Part shown: piece after piece, positions 7,751-15,452 of the stretch
How positions within the stretch are numbered: the first letter of the stretch is position 1
Layout: each line of letters begins with the position of its first letter
Assembly: GCA_017536635.1 (NCBI GenBank)
Contig: JAFXHA010000044.1
Location: 1-35,828 of the forward strand
Reading direction: 5' to 3'
Length of the DNA stretch: 35,828 nucleotides
Source of the DNA: Clostridia bacterium
GTDB lineage: Bacteria; Bacillota; Clostridia; Oscillospirales; CAG-272
Made by a program: the position numbers and the translations under genes
Notes under the pieces: generated by a model
Seen by the model: the letters and a program-made list of their open reading frames with translations, nothing else
Databases searched by the model: none
What the model was told of the DNA's origin: nothing

Positions 7751-10241
7751 AGTATTTTCCGGGTTTAAGATCAATGACCATTACGTCGGTGCCAAGATGC
7801 TTTTCGCGTTTGATCTCGAAAGGCTTGCCGTTCACGGTCATAGTGTCCTTGTCAGTAAGTATGGGCAGATACAGAGTACTTTCTACGGGTACGCTTACGT
7901 GAAGAACGAAGCCATTGCTTGTATCCCACTCGGTCATTATCTCACCTGATACCGATTCGTAGACAGTTTTAACATGAGTGATGCGCTCCTGACCTGCGGG
8001 TATTTCGTCGGGAGTACGGGTATCGGGCTTGGGTGCGATAATAGGATGAGAGAATCCCGGATGCTCGTCTGTTGTCTGAATTCCCGCTATATGACGGTAC
8101 ATCCATTCCTGAACCGCACCGTATGCATAGTGATTGAACGAGTTCATGCCGACGTCTCCAAATCCTGTCGCCTTGGTATATGAATTCCAACGCTCCCAGA
8201 TCGTCGTCGCGCCTTGGAGCACGCTATAAAGCCAAGAGGGATTTTCGGTTTGAAGCAACAGAGAGTACGAGAGGTTGTTTTCGCCCGCCTGCGCCAAGAC
8301 CTCACAAATAATGCAAGATCCGACAAATCCCGTACTAAGCTTATATCCGTTATCAATTATCTTACGCTTCAACTCGGCGATCGCTTTATCGCGGCATTTT
8401 TCGGGGAGAAGACCGAGCTTGATAGAGAGCAGATATGCGGTCTGTGTGCGGTGCTTCTCAAGAAGCATTCCGTCTTCGTTGCAGTATACGCTGCGGAACT
8501 CTTCCTTAAGCTCTTCAGCAAGAGCTGCATAATGCTCGGTACGGTCGCTCTTGCCGATAGCAGACGACATTATCGCCATGTATTGAGCGTCCAATACGTA
8601 ATATGCCAGCGAAATGAGATCTTTTGAGGTGGGCTCATATGCGAGCCAATCTCCGTATCGCGAAATTGCACCCTTCTTCTCGGTCGTTTCGAGCCAAGCC
8701 ATATAGCGCTCCATAGATTCATACTGATTCTCGATAATAGAGGTGTCAGCGTACATTTTCCACATAGTATAGGGAACTATAATGCCGGCATCCGCCCAAG
8801 CACTACCACCGGTTCCGACTACGCGCGAGTGCGGGATAACGTCGGGATATTCTCCGTTTTCAAGCTGGGAATCACGTGCGTCCTGAAGCCATTTGTGGAA
8901 AAATCCGAGTACGTCGGCATTATAAGCCGCCGTTCCGCAGAACGCCTGCGTGTCTCCTGTCCAGCCGAGTCGCTCGTCTCTTTGAGGGCAATCGGTGGGA
9001 ACTGACAGATAATTGCCGCGCTGTCCCCAGAGGATGTTTGAAATAAGTTGATTTACCGTCGCATCCGACGTTTCCATACGTCCCGTCTCGTGCGTGTCTG
9101 AGCCTACTACGAGTGCGGAGATCGAGAGTATCTCCACGTCATCCGTAGCACTTATCTCAAGGTAGCGGAATCCGAAGAAGGTGAATACGGGGCGGTAGCT
9201 CTCACCGTCTGGAGTTCCGCGCAGAATATACTGTATTTTGGATTTTGCCGAGCGGTAGTTGAGCGAGTATATAGTGCCTTTTGCGTTTTCGTTTCCCCGT
9301 TCCTTGCTTCCGCTGTCGTTCAACATTTCGCCTGTACGGATCATTATTTCGGTATCGCGCTTTCCTTTTACAGTGAATATTGGGTAGCCGACCATATTTT
9401 GTCCGAGATCAAGAACTGCGTGCTCACCTTTTGCAAGGTGGAAACTATTATTATTCAAGGTACGAACTACGTTGATCTCACCGAAGTCGGTGCCGTTGTC
9501 AATAATTCCGTTATAAATGGTTACGGATTCGGGTGTGCGATCAAGTCCTTTTCTTACACGGATAGCAGGTCCGATGTGAGGGGTAACTTCAATATCGTGT
9601 TCTTCGGTATCTGTCTCTTTCCAATAAAGCTCCGCGCCTGCGGAGATCTCGGCGGGAGAAGGATCACGCGCGTCGTAAAGCTCTCCGTCCCAGATATCTG
9701 CTGTGTGAACGGAGCTGCCACGCGCAACAAGCCATGTATCGTCGGTAAATACAGAGCGTTCACCCAAGTCATCGTTTAATAATATTTCGCCAAGGAAAGC
9801 GGGGTGTGTTGCTTCATAAGTATTGGACGAGATACGACCGCAATACCAACCGTTAGCGACCGCCGCTACGATTACGTTATCCCCGTCGTGAAGATATGGC
9901 GCGAGATCGTAAGTATAAAACAGTGAACGCTTGCGATATTCGGTCCAACCGGGTTTGAGTTCATCGTAGACGGTAGTGCCGTTTTCGTCTGCTCCTATAC
10001 GCTGGCCGTTGCACCAAAGTTCAAAAACTCCAAGTGCCGTCGCGCGTATCTCGGCACTTTTCAGATCATTTACCGTAAAGGTTTTGCGAAAAATTATTAT
10101 TCCGCCGCAATCCTCAAGGGGAGATACCTGATCTTCGGGACCTAACCGATTTTCCCAAGGATTCTTTTTCATCATTTCACTTTGAAGCTGGGGATCGAGT
10201 AAGGTTATCCATTTAGCGTTTTTACTTATCGTATTGGACAT
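7737..10241 (-). CDS. GH78 alpha-L-rhamnosidase
   Basis: 834 residues. It has the multi-domain plan of GH78: an N-terminal accessory beta-sandwich with the carbohydrate-binding motif region (GVFELWCNGQRIG, LKPGWTEYRKR, VANGWYCGR at about 71-136), a middle beta domain (VLDLGQNMVGYPIF; FTFFGFRYLEI), then the (alpha/alpha)6 catalytic domain with the family signature VPTDCPQRDERLGWTGD (414-430), which holds the acidic catalytic residues, and a C-terminal beta-sandwich. It releases terminal L-rhamnose from glycosides. No signal peptide is present, so it acts on imported substrates. ATG at 10241 with RBS AAAGGAAA upstream. It is transcribed alone from its own promoter, convergent with the fatty-acid operon. 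No rhamnose catabolic gene is nearby. Confidence 0.93.
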   Translation of the reverse strand: MSNTISKNAKWITLLDPQLQSEMMKKNPWENRLGPEDQVSPLEDCGGIIIFRKTFTVNDLKSAEIRATALGVFELWCNGQRIGADENGTTVYDELKPGWTEYRKRSLFYTYDLAPYLHDGDNVIVAAVANGWYCGRISSNTYEATHPAFLGEILLNDDLGERSVFTDDTWLVARGSSVHTADIWDGELYDARDPSPAEISAGAELYWKETDTEEHDIEVTPHIGPAIRVRKGLDRTPESVTIYNGIIDNGTDFGEINVVRTLNNNSFHLAKGEHAVLDLGQNMVGYPIFTVKGKRDTEIMIRTGEMLNDSGSKERGNENAKGTIYSLNYRSAKSKIQYILRGTPDGESYRPVFTFFGFRYLEISATDDVEILSISALVVGSDTHETGRMETSDATVNQLISNILWGQRGNYLSVPTDCPQRDERLGWTGDTQAFCGTAAYNADVLGFFHKWLQDARDSQLENGEYPDVIPHSRVVGTGGSAWADAGIIVPYTMWKMYADTSIIENQYESMERYMAWLETTEKKGAISRYGDWLAYEPTSKDLISLAYYVLDAQYMAIMSSAIGKSDRTEHYAALAEELKEEFRSVYCNEDGMLLEKHRTQTAYLLSIKLGLLPEKCRDKAIAELKRKIIDNGYKLSTGFVGSCIICEVLAQAGENNLSYSLLLQTENPSWLYSVLQGATTIWERWNSYTKATGFGDVGMNSFNHYAYGAVQEWMYRHIAGIQTTDEHPGFSHPIIAPKPDTRTPDEIPAGQERITHVKTVYESVSGEIMTEWDTSNGFVLHVSVPVESTLYLPILTDKDTMTVNGKPFEIKREKHLGTDVMVIDLKPGKYSYFS

Positions 10242-10285
10242 TGTATATATTTCCTTTCGGGGTTTTGCCTATGTTGTTAAATGAT

Positions 10286-10314
10286 ATTTTACCATTCGGC
10301 TTTCTAATTGTCAA
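10286..10314 (-). promoter_or_regulatory. Promoter of the rhamnosidase gene
   Basis: On the minus strand TTGACA (10314-10309), a 17-bp spacer and TAAAAT (10291-10286) precede the gene. Confidence 0.8.
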
Positions 10315-10353
10315 CTGTTTTGAATAAAAAAAAGCTATTATTAAATTTCAATT

Positions 10354-10407
10354 TTAACAAAACTTAAACATTTCACCAACAAAACTAAAAAGAGAGTCGT
10401 GTAAAAT
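10354..10407 (+). promoter_or_regulatory. Promoter with tandem AACA boxes upstream of the first 2-TM gene
   Basis: Three hexamers ending in AACA (TTAACA 10354, TAAACA 10365, CCAACA 10376) recur at exact 11-bp spacing and are followed by a TAAAAT -10 box at 10402-10407 with no recognisable -35. The arrangement resembles the TT(A/T)ACA direct repeats bound by PhoP/OmpR-type response regulators. The same 20-bp core recurs at 10819 with identical spacing to its -10 box. Confidence 0.55.
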
Positions 10408-10438
10408 ATTATCAAAGAATAAAGGAAAGTAGAGAATT

Positions 10439-10822
10439 ATGGAAAACAACACCTATATTTATCAATATTCGGCTCAGAAAAACAAGGAAATAGAGAATAT
10501 TCGAAAAAAATATCTTCCGCAGGAGATCAGCAAGATAGAAAGACTTAAAAAGCTTGATTCCAAGGTGCAATCGGCGGGGCAGATCCCTGCGCTCAGTATT
10601 GGGATCATCGGCTGTCTGATATTTGGAGCGGGAATGTGCTTTGGTCTTGACGTGCTTTCGGGTGCCGATTGGATCTCGATACTGCTTTGTGCCGTCGGTA
10701 CGGCCGTTATGATTCCTGCGTATTCGATATACAAAAGGATATCGTCAAAGGTTAAGGCAGAGCTTGCCCCCGAGATACTCAAGCTTTCGGATGAAATTAT
10801 AAATGAATCGGCGCAAGATTAA
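10439..10822 (+). CDS. Two-TM membrane protein of unknown function (paralog of the 11142 gene)
   Basis: 127 residues. A charged N-terminal helix (about residues 15-43, IRKKYLPQEISKIERLKKLDSKV) is followed by two membrane segments (about 50-70 and 78-97) and a cytoplasmic helical tail ending EILKLSDEIINE. The same plan and several identical stretches (the LDxKV segment, IL-LS-IIN) occur in the protein at 11142, so the two are duplicates. RBS AAAGGAAAG. I do not recognise a named family. It stands first in a cluster with a small amphipathic protein and two ABC transporters, so a membrane-stress or transporter-accessory role is possible. Confidence 0.75.
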   Translation: MENNTYIYQYSAQKNKEIENIRKKYLPQEISKIERLKKLDSKVQSAGQIPALSIGIIGCLIFGAGMCFGLDVLSGADWISILLCAVGTAVMIPAYSIYKRISSKVKAELAPEILKLSDEIINESAQD

Positions 10823-10872
10823 CAAAACTCGAACATTTTAAAAAAAAATCAAAAACAAACCTATTATATAAT
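10819..10872 (+). promoter_or_regulatory. Second AACA-box promoter, upstream of the 73-residue gene
   Basis: TTAACA (10819), CGAACA (10830) and AAAACA (10852) stand in 11-bp register, with an A-run at the intervening position (10841); TATAAT lies at 10867-10872 and there is no -35. The first 20 bases match 10354-10373 at 18 positions, and the distance from this core to the -10 box is the same in both. Confidence 0.55.
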
Positions 10873-10904
10873 AATATCACAAAATCGAAAAGGAGAACGA
10901 AGAA

Positions 10905-11126
10905 ATGTCAAAGATAGCAGAAACCAATGAAAAGATCGCAGAGAAGGTAACCGAGGGTTACAAGAAGATCGAGACCGGCGTGGTCGAGGGATATAAGAAG
11001 ATAGAAAAGGGCGCGGTTGACGGATTCAACAAGGTGTCCGACAAATGCGTTGAGGTTCTTTTTGCAAAAGAGGGCGAGAGTGTCGAGGACGCAAAAAAGA
11101 GACTTTCCAAAAAAGATAATAAATAA
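10905..11126 (+). CDS. Small amphipathic 11-residue-repeat protein
   Basis: 73 residues, no membrane segment and no signal peptide. Three consecutive 11-residue units occupy residues 14-46: KVTEGYKKIET, GVVEGYKKIEK, GAVDGFNKVSD. Such Lys/Glu 11-mers with VxxGY cores form amphipathic helices that bind membranes in synuclein- and LEA-like proteins. A charged tail (EGESVEDAKKRLSKK) follows. RBS AAAAGGAG. It is preceded by its own box-type promoter and lies 15 bases before a 2-TM gene of the same cluster. Related short proteins are common in gut Clostridia, but I know of no assigned function; a membrane-binding role is inference from the repeat. Confidence 0.8.
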   Translation: MSKIAETNEKIAEKVTEGYKKIETGVVEGYKKIEKGAVDGFNKVSDKCVEVLFAKEGESVEDAKKRLSKKDNK

Positions 11127-11141
11127 TTGAGGTAATGTATT

Positions 11142-11510
11142 ATGAACAAGAACGATCAGCAGTTTATGGCAGAAAAAATACGCACTCAGTATATTGGCAA
11201 GCAGGCATCCGAGCTTGACGAGCTTCGTGAGCTTGACGCCAAGGTAAAGCGCCCCGCAAACGTATTCGCGTACGTGTTCGGCAGCATCAGCGCGATTATT
11301 ATGGGCTGCGGAATGAGCCTTGTAATGACAGATATCGCGGACAGCATAGGACTTGGAGTTGATCCTATGAAGGCGGGAATCGTTATCGGCGTGGCAGGAA
11401 TGATACTTGCGTTGCTTAATTATCCGATGTACAAGGGAATCCTTAACAGCCGTAAGAAGAAATACGGCCCGAAGATACTTGAGCTTAGCGAGAAAATAAT
11501 AAATAAATAA
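11142..11510 (+). CDS. Two-TM membrane protein of unknown function (paralog of the 10439 gene)
   Basis: 122 residues. Charged N-terminal helix (IRTQYIGKQASELDELRELDAKVKRP), two membrane segments (about 41-63 and 77-97) and a basic cytoplasmic tail ending ILELSEKIINK. It is clearly a duplicate of the protein at 10439. RBS GAGG lies upstream; the gene is 15 bases after the small repeat protein and 14 bases before an ABC ATPase, so it is in the transporter operon. No catalytic motif is visible. Confidence 0.78.
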   Translation: MNKNDQQFMAEKIRTQYIGKQASELDELRELDAKVKRPANVFAYVFGSISAIIMGCGMSLVMTDIADSIGLGVDPMKAGIVIGVAGMILALLNYPMYKGILNSRKKKYGPKILELSEKIINK

Positions 11511-11524
11511 AGCAGGAGTAAAAA

Positions 11525-12427
11525 ATGAACGCTATTGAAATCAGAGACCTTTCAAAGAGCTTTCGCGGAATGTACGCGGTCGATCATCTCAATATGACGG
11601 TTCCCGTTGGCGCGATATACGGCTTTATAGGCGAGAACGGATCGGGAAAGTCGACCACCGAAAAGCTTATCTGCGGACATCTCGTGCCCGACGGCGGAGA
11701 AATAAAACTGTTCGACAGAGATTACACCGACGCGGGAGTGCGCGTAAGAGTTGGCGCGCTTATTGAGAACGCAGGCTGCTTCCCCGGTTCGTCCGTGTAT
11801 CAGAATCTTATGATGCAGTGCATCAATCTCGGACTCGAAAATCCCGATGAGGAGATCCGCCGCGTGCTTGAGATCGTGCGTATGGAAGACAATGCGACGA
11901 TCAAATTCAAGAGCTGCTCGCTCGGTATGAAGCAGAGAATAGGCATCGCTATGGCGCTGCTCGGAGAACCTGCGTTGCTTATCCTTGACGAGCCTATCAA
12001 CGGACTTGATACCGACGGTATGCGTATTATGCGTGAGATCCTTGTAGATATCACCCACAATTACGGCTGTACCGTGCTTATTTCCTCGCATATTCTCGGA
12101 GAGCTTGAAAAGATCGCAACACACTACGGAATTATCCGTCAGGGTAAGATGATAGTCGAAATGTCGGCACAGGAGCTTGAGGGCAGAGCGCGTGTGTTCG
12201 TATCCCTCAAGACCAAGGATATGGCAGGTGCAAGAGAAGTGTTGAAGGAAAAATACGGAACGGTCAAGGACGAGGACGGATATCTTCGCGTTTACGACGT
12301 TGACGATACCGCGCAAATCGTTGATCTTTTGATGAAAAACGGACACGTGGTCAGCGAAATAAAGAAGAACAAGATCGGCCTTGAGGAGTACTACGTTGAG
12401 CTAATGTCGCAGAAGGAGGTAAAGTGA
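11525..12427 (+). CDS. ABC transporter ATP-binding protein (BcrA/lantibiotic-immunity type)
   Basis: 300 residues. Walker A GENGSGKST (36-44), signature CSLGMKQR (131-138), Walker B LLILDEP (151-157), and H-loop SSHIL. The Q-loop region reads LIENAGCFPGSSVYQNL, typical of the BcrA/CcmA-like ATPases that pair with 6-TM permeases in export of, or immunity to, bacitracin, lantibiotics and similar peptides. A C-terminal domain of about 90 residues (VFVSLKTKDMAGAREVL) follows, as in that group. Strong RBS GCAGGAG. The permease gene begins one base after the stop. The ATPase at 13280 is a close paralog. Confidence 0.92.
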   Translation: MNAIEIRDLSKSFRGMYAVDHLNMTVPVGAIYGFIGENGSGKSTTEKLICGHLVPDGGEIKLFDRDYTDAGVRVRVGALIENAGCFPGSSVYQNLMMQCINLGLENPDEEIRRVLEIVRMEDNATIKFKSCSLGMKQRIGIAMALLGEPALLILDEPINGLDTDGMRIMREILVDITHNYGCTVLISSHILGELEKIATHYGIIRQGKMIVEMSAQELEGRARVFVSLKTKDMAGAREVLKEKYGTVKDEDGYLRVYDVDDTAQIVDLLMKNGHVVSEIKKNKIGLEEYYVELMSQKEVK

Positions 12428-12428
12428 T

Positions 12429-13265
12429 ATGACCCGGGAACTCAGATTTGAATCGCCGAGCTTTGCTCAAAGGATAAAGGGTATGCTCGGAGTGGACTTT
12501 TACCGACTTTTCCATACACCGTTGTTTTATATTTTTCTTGCGATAGCGGCTATCATTCCCGCAATGGTGTCCGCTATGACGATGATGCCCGATCAGAGTG
12601 GCAACACAATGGAGCCTCTGTACTCTAACGTATGGCAGATAATCGCGGCAAGCGAATCGCTTTACGTTATACGCAGCATTGCCGACTATGCCAATATGAA
12701 TATGGTATTTATTTTCGGCGGAATAATGGTTTCTATTTTCATCGGACACGATTATCAATCGGGATACGTCAAGCAGCTCTTTACTACGCACGCAAAAAAG
12801 CAGGACTATATGATCTCCAAGAGCCTTGTCTGTGCCTTTGCGATGGCTTGTATGTGTATTACGTATCTTATCGGCGGTACGGTAGGCGGACTGCTTGTAG
12901 GATATGAGACCGACGTGAACGTAGGCTCGCTGATAATAGCGATACTCGGCAAGATGATAATGAGCTTGGGATGGGCAAGTCTTTATACCTTCCTTAATAT
13001 CATTTTCAGAAGATATTTCGGCATTTCTATTGCCTCGTCCTTCTTCTTTGGCACGGGAATACTTATCATCGGTGCGGCGGCAATAGTTGAAAGTCTTGCG
13101 CTTCCTACGGAATTTCTGAATATCTTTTTGTACGGAGCGTCGGTAAACGCTTGCCTTGTAAGTAATATCCCGACGCTTATAATTTGCGTAGTCGTTTCTG
13201 TGGCGTGGGCTCTGCTTTACAATTTTCTCGGCACAAAAATACTTTCAAATAGCGACGTATATTGA
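12429..13265 (+). CDS. ABC-2 type permease
   Basis: 278 residues. The soluble start (ELRFESPSFAQRIKGMLGVDFYRLFHTPLFY) leads into a first membrane segment (IFLAIAAIIPAMVSAM), an extracellular loop of about 50 residues, and five further hydrophobic segments, the pattern of BcrB/ABC-2 permeases. IFIGHDYQSGYVKQLFTTHAKK is the conserved cytoplasmic loop of this family. A very strong RBS (AAGGAGGT) overlaps the end of the ATPase gene. It should form a transporter with the ATPase at 11525. Substrate unknown; export of, or resistance to, a membrane-active peptide is the usual role of the family. Confidence 0.88.
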   Translation: MTRELRFESPSFAQRIKGMLGVDFYRLFHTPLFYIFLAIAAIIPAMVSAMTMMPDQSGNTMEPLYSNVWQIIAASESLYVIRSIADYANMNMVFIFGGIMVSIFIGHDYQSGYVKQLFTTHAKKQDYMISKSLVCAFAMACMCITYLIGGTVGGLLVGYETDVNVGSLIIAILGKMIMSLGWASLYTFLNIIFRRYFGISIASSFFFGTGILIIGAAAIVESLALPTEFLNIFLYGASVNACLVSNIPTLIICVVVSVAWALLYNFLGTKILSNSDVY

Positions 13266-13279
13266 TAGGGGGCGAAATA

Positions 13280-14179
13280 ATGAATGCGGTTGAAATAAAA
13301 AACTTATCTAAAAACTTCGGTCCCAAGCAGGCTGTGTGCGGTCTTGATATGACGGTTCCGATGGGCGCGATCTACGGCTTTATAGGAGAGAACGGTTCGG
13401 GAAAGTCCACTACGGAAAAGATGATCTGCGGTCTTATTCCCACGAGCGGCGGATCGATAAAGCTTTATGGCAAGGATTATACGGACGAAGCGGTGAGAGC
13501 AAAAATGGGTGTTCTCATTGAAGCCCCCGGATGCTTCCCGGGACTTACCGTGTTTGACAATATGATGCTTCAGGCTTCCAATCTCAGCATTCCAAACGCC
13601 GATCAGGAAGTTATCAAGGTTCTTAAAACGGTCAGAATGGAAGGCGCGGCAGGGAATAAATATAAGAACTGCTCGCTCGGTATGAAGCAAAGAGTGGGAA
13701 TTGCAATGGCACTTCTTGGAGATCCTACGCTTCTCGTGCTTGACGAGCCGCTCAACGGACTTGACGCTGACGGAATGAGAATTATGCGCGAGGTGTTCCT
13801 TGATATAATCAAGGACGGTCAGCGCAGTATCATCGTTTCCTCTCACCTGCTCGGAGAGCTTCAAAAGGTCGCAACTCACTACGGTATTATCCGTCACGGA
13901 AAAATGATATGTGAGATGACGGCGGATGAGCTCGATGCAAGCTGCCGCACCTATACGGCGCTTCAGTCGGCTGAGATGAACAGAACGAAAATGCTTCTCG
14001 GCTGTAAATATTCCCGTGTGGAAGAGGACGAGGCAGGATATCTCCGAGTTTACGATATGGTCTCTCCCGAGGACATCGTAACTTATTTGTACGAGAACGG
14101 AATTTGCGTAACCGAGGTGGGGACCGACAAGATCGGCCTTGAAGAGTACTATATCGACCTTATGAAAGGGGGCAAATGA
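13280..14179 (+). CDS. ABC transporter ATP-binding protein, second copy
   Basis: 299 residues, closely similar along its length to the ATPase at 11525. Walker A GENGSGKST, signature CSLGMKQR, Walker B LLVLDEP, H-loop SSHLLGEL and the same C-terminal domain. The ATG at 13280 is chosen over an in-frame TTG at 13262 because AGGGGG (13267-13272) lies seven bases before it and the protein then begins MNAVEIKNLSKNF like its paralog. It overlaps the following permease gene by four bases (ATGA). The two ATPase/permease pairs clearly arose by duplication of a two-gene unit. Confidence 0.92.
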   Translation: MNAVEIKNLSKNFGPKQAVCGLDMTVPMGAIYGFIGENGSGKSTTEKMICGLIPTSGGSIKLYGKDYTDEAVRAKMGVLIEAPGCFPGLTVFDNMMLQASNLSIPNADQEVIKVLKTVRMEGAAGNKYKNCSLGMKQRVGIAMALLGDPTLLVLDEPLNGLDADGMRIMREVFLDIIKDGQRSIIVSSHLLGELQKVATHYGIIRHGKMICEMTADELDASCRTYTALQSAEMNRTKMLLGCKYSRVEEDEAGYLRVYDMVSPEDIVTYLYENGICVTEVGTDKIGLEEYYIDLMKGGK

Positions 14180-14988
14180 GAATGGAAAATGCAGTTAAAT
14201 TTGAAAAGCCCGTCCGTAGCAAGCGCATAGGCAGTATGCTGAAGGTCGACTTTCGCAGAATGCTCAGATCAAGAATTTTCTACATTTTGATCGCTTGTGC
14301 TCTCGTGATGCCCATTTTGATGACGGTAATGATGTCGATGATGGACGGCTCGGTTTCGGTCAATCCGCAAACGGGAGCTGAGACGGTGATGCAAGGTCCC
14401 GAAAACGCATGGCAGAATATCGGAACGCTTCCGGGTGGAGCGCTTGGCGGAGACGAGATATTTATGATGTGCAACATAAATATGGCGTTTATGGGCGTTG
14501 CAGTTTTCGTATGTCTTTTCATATCCGACGATTTTAGAAGCGGATATGCCAAGAATCTTTTTACCGTTCGCGCGAAAAGAGGGGAGTACGTTGTTTCCAA
14601 GACCGTTGTGGGCTTTATTTGCGGAGCGTTGATGCTGATCGCATATCTGATCGGCTCTGTTCTCGGCGGCGCGATCTCGGGGCTTTCCTTTGATCTGCAC
14701 GGATTGAATGCAGGCAATATCGTGATGTGTATGCTCGCAAAGATCTTCCTGATGCTTGTGTTCGTTTCTATTTTCACGCTGATCAGCGTGGCGGCAAAGC
14801 AGAGAGCGTGGCTTTCGATCTGCGGCTCTCTCGGTGGCGGTATGCTGCTGTTTATGATGGTCTCAATGATCACGCCTCTCGGCTCGACGTTCATTAACGT
14901 CGTTTTGTGTATCGCGGGCGGCGCGATGTTCGCGTTCGGGCTGGGTGCTGCCAGCAAGGCGGTTCTCAGAAAAACAAGTCTTGTGTAA
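14176..14988 (+). CDS. ABC-2 type permease, second copy
   Basis: 270 residues with the same plan as the 12429 permease: soluble start (RSKRIGSMLKVDFRRMLRSRIFY), first membrane segment, an extracellular loop of about 55 residues, FISDDFRSGYAKNLFTVRAKRGEY as the conserved cytoplasmic loop, then several membrane segments. The ATG at 14176 overlaps the ATPase stop codon; a second ATG six bases later is an alternative because AAAGGGGG precedes both. Last gene of the cluster; the terminator hairpin begins inside its stop codon. Confidence 0.88.
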   Translation: MRMENAVKFEKPVRSKRIGSMLKVDFRRMLRSRIFYILIACALVMPILMTVMMSMMDGSVSVNPQTGAETVMQGPENAWQNIGTLPGGALGGDEIFMMCNINMAFMGVAVFVCLFISDDFRSGYAKNLFTVRAKRGEYVVSKTVVGFICGALMLIAYLIGSVLGGAISGLSFDLHGLNAGNIVMCMLAKIFLMLVFVSIFTLISVAAKQRAWLSICGSLGGGMLLFMMVSMITPLGSTFINVVLCIAGGAMFAFGLGAASKAVLRKTSLV

Positions 14989-15034
14989 AATAATAAACGC
15001 CGCAAGGAAATTCCTTGCGGCGTTTATTATTTTT
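14987..15034 (+). terminator. Long-stem terminator after the ABC cluster
   Basis: A perfect palindrome of about 23 bp per arm around A15010 (core GCCGCAAGGAA / TTCCTTGCGGC), ending in T-rich sequence. Both arms are A/T rich at the outer end, so it may stop transcripts from either side. Confidence 0.92.
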
Positions 15035-15170
15035 AGCCTTCCCCTTTGGGGAAGGTGGATTTCGCGAATCGAAAGACGGAAGAGGTTATTAAGTGTATCT
15101 TTATTCCACCTTTTCCGTCAACGGTTTCGATAGCATCTCGCCGTTGACACCTTCTCCAAAGGAGAAGGCT
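15035..15170. mobile_element. MITE-like fold-back repeat, 136 bp
   Basis: The ends are 23-bp inverted repeats (15035-15057 and 15148-15170) with two mismatches, beginning AGCCTTC. Each end is itself a small palindrome (CTTCCCC-TTT-GGGGAAG and CTTCTCC-AAA-GGAGAAG). Inside, TCGAAA / TTTCGA and GACGGAA / TTCCGTC pair as well, so the entire element can fold on itself. No open frame. Repeats beginning in this way are widespread in gut Clostridia genomes, as far as I recall. No clear target-site duplication was found. Confidence 0.7.
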
Positions 15171-15218
15171 TATGGGTCGTCGCGCCACCCTACCGTTGTT
15201 AATACACAATATCAAAAA

Positions 15219-15249
15219 CGCACAAGGTGCCTTGTGGCAACCTTGTGCG
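15219..15249 (-). terminator. Terminator of the redox operon (minus strand)
   Basis: CGCACAAGGT (15219-15228) pairs with ACCTTGTGCG (15240-15249); on the minus strand five T follow (A-run 15214-15218). It lies 8 bases beyond the rubredoxin stop. Confidence 0.85.
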
Positions 15250-15256
15250 TGATTTT

Positions 15257-15418
15257 TTATTCAGCTTCGCTGAAGCTGTCCTTGCCTACTCCGCAGAGGG
15301 GGCACTCGAAATCCTCGGGAAGATCCTCGAACTTCGTGCCTGCGGGGATGCCGTTATCGGGATCGCCGACAGCCTCGTCATATTCCCAGCCACAAACGTC
15401 GCATACGTACTTTTTCAT
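15257..15418 (-). CDS. Rubredoxin
   Basis: 53 residues, the classic rubredoxin size. Both iron-binding knuckles are present (CDVCGW and CPLCG), with the conserved core [22 protein letters not shown] between them. It is a small electron carrier that feeds flavodiiron proteins, rubrerythrins and similar enzymes in anaerobes. AAAGGAG precedes the ATG at 15418. It starts 34 bases after the flavodiiron gene stops, so it is probably co-transcribed and serves as that enzyme's electron donor. Confidence 0.96.
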   Translation of the reverse strand: MKKYVCDVCGWEYDEAVGDPDNGIPAGTKFEDLPEDFECPLCGVGKDSFSEAE

Positions 15419-15452
15419 AATTGTTTTCTCCTTTATTTATATAATTTTTATT

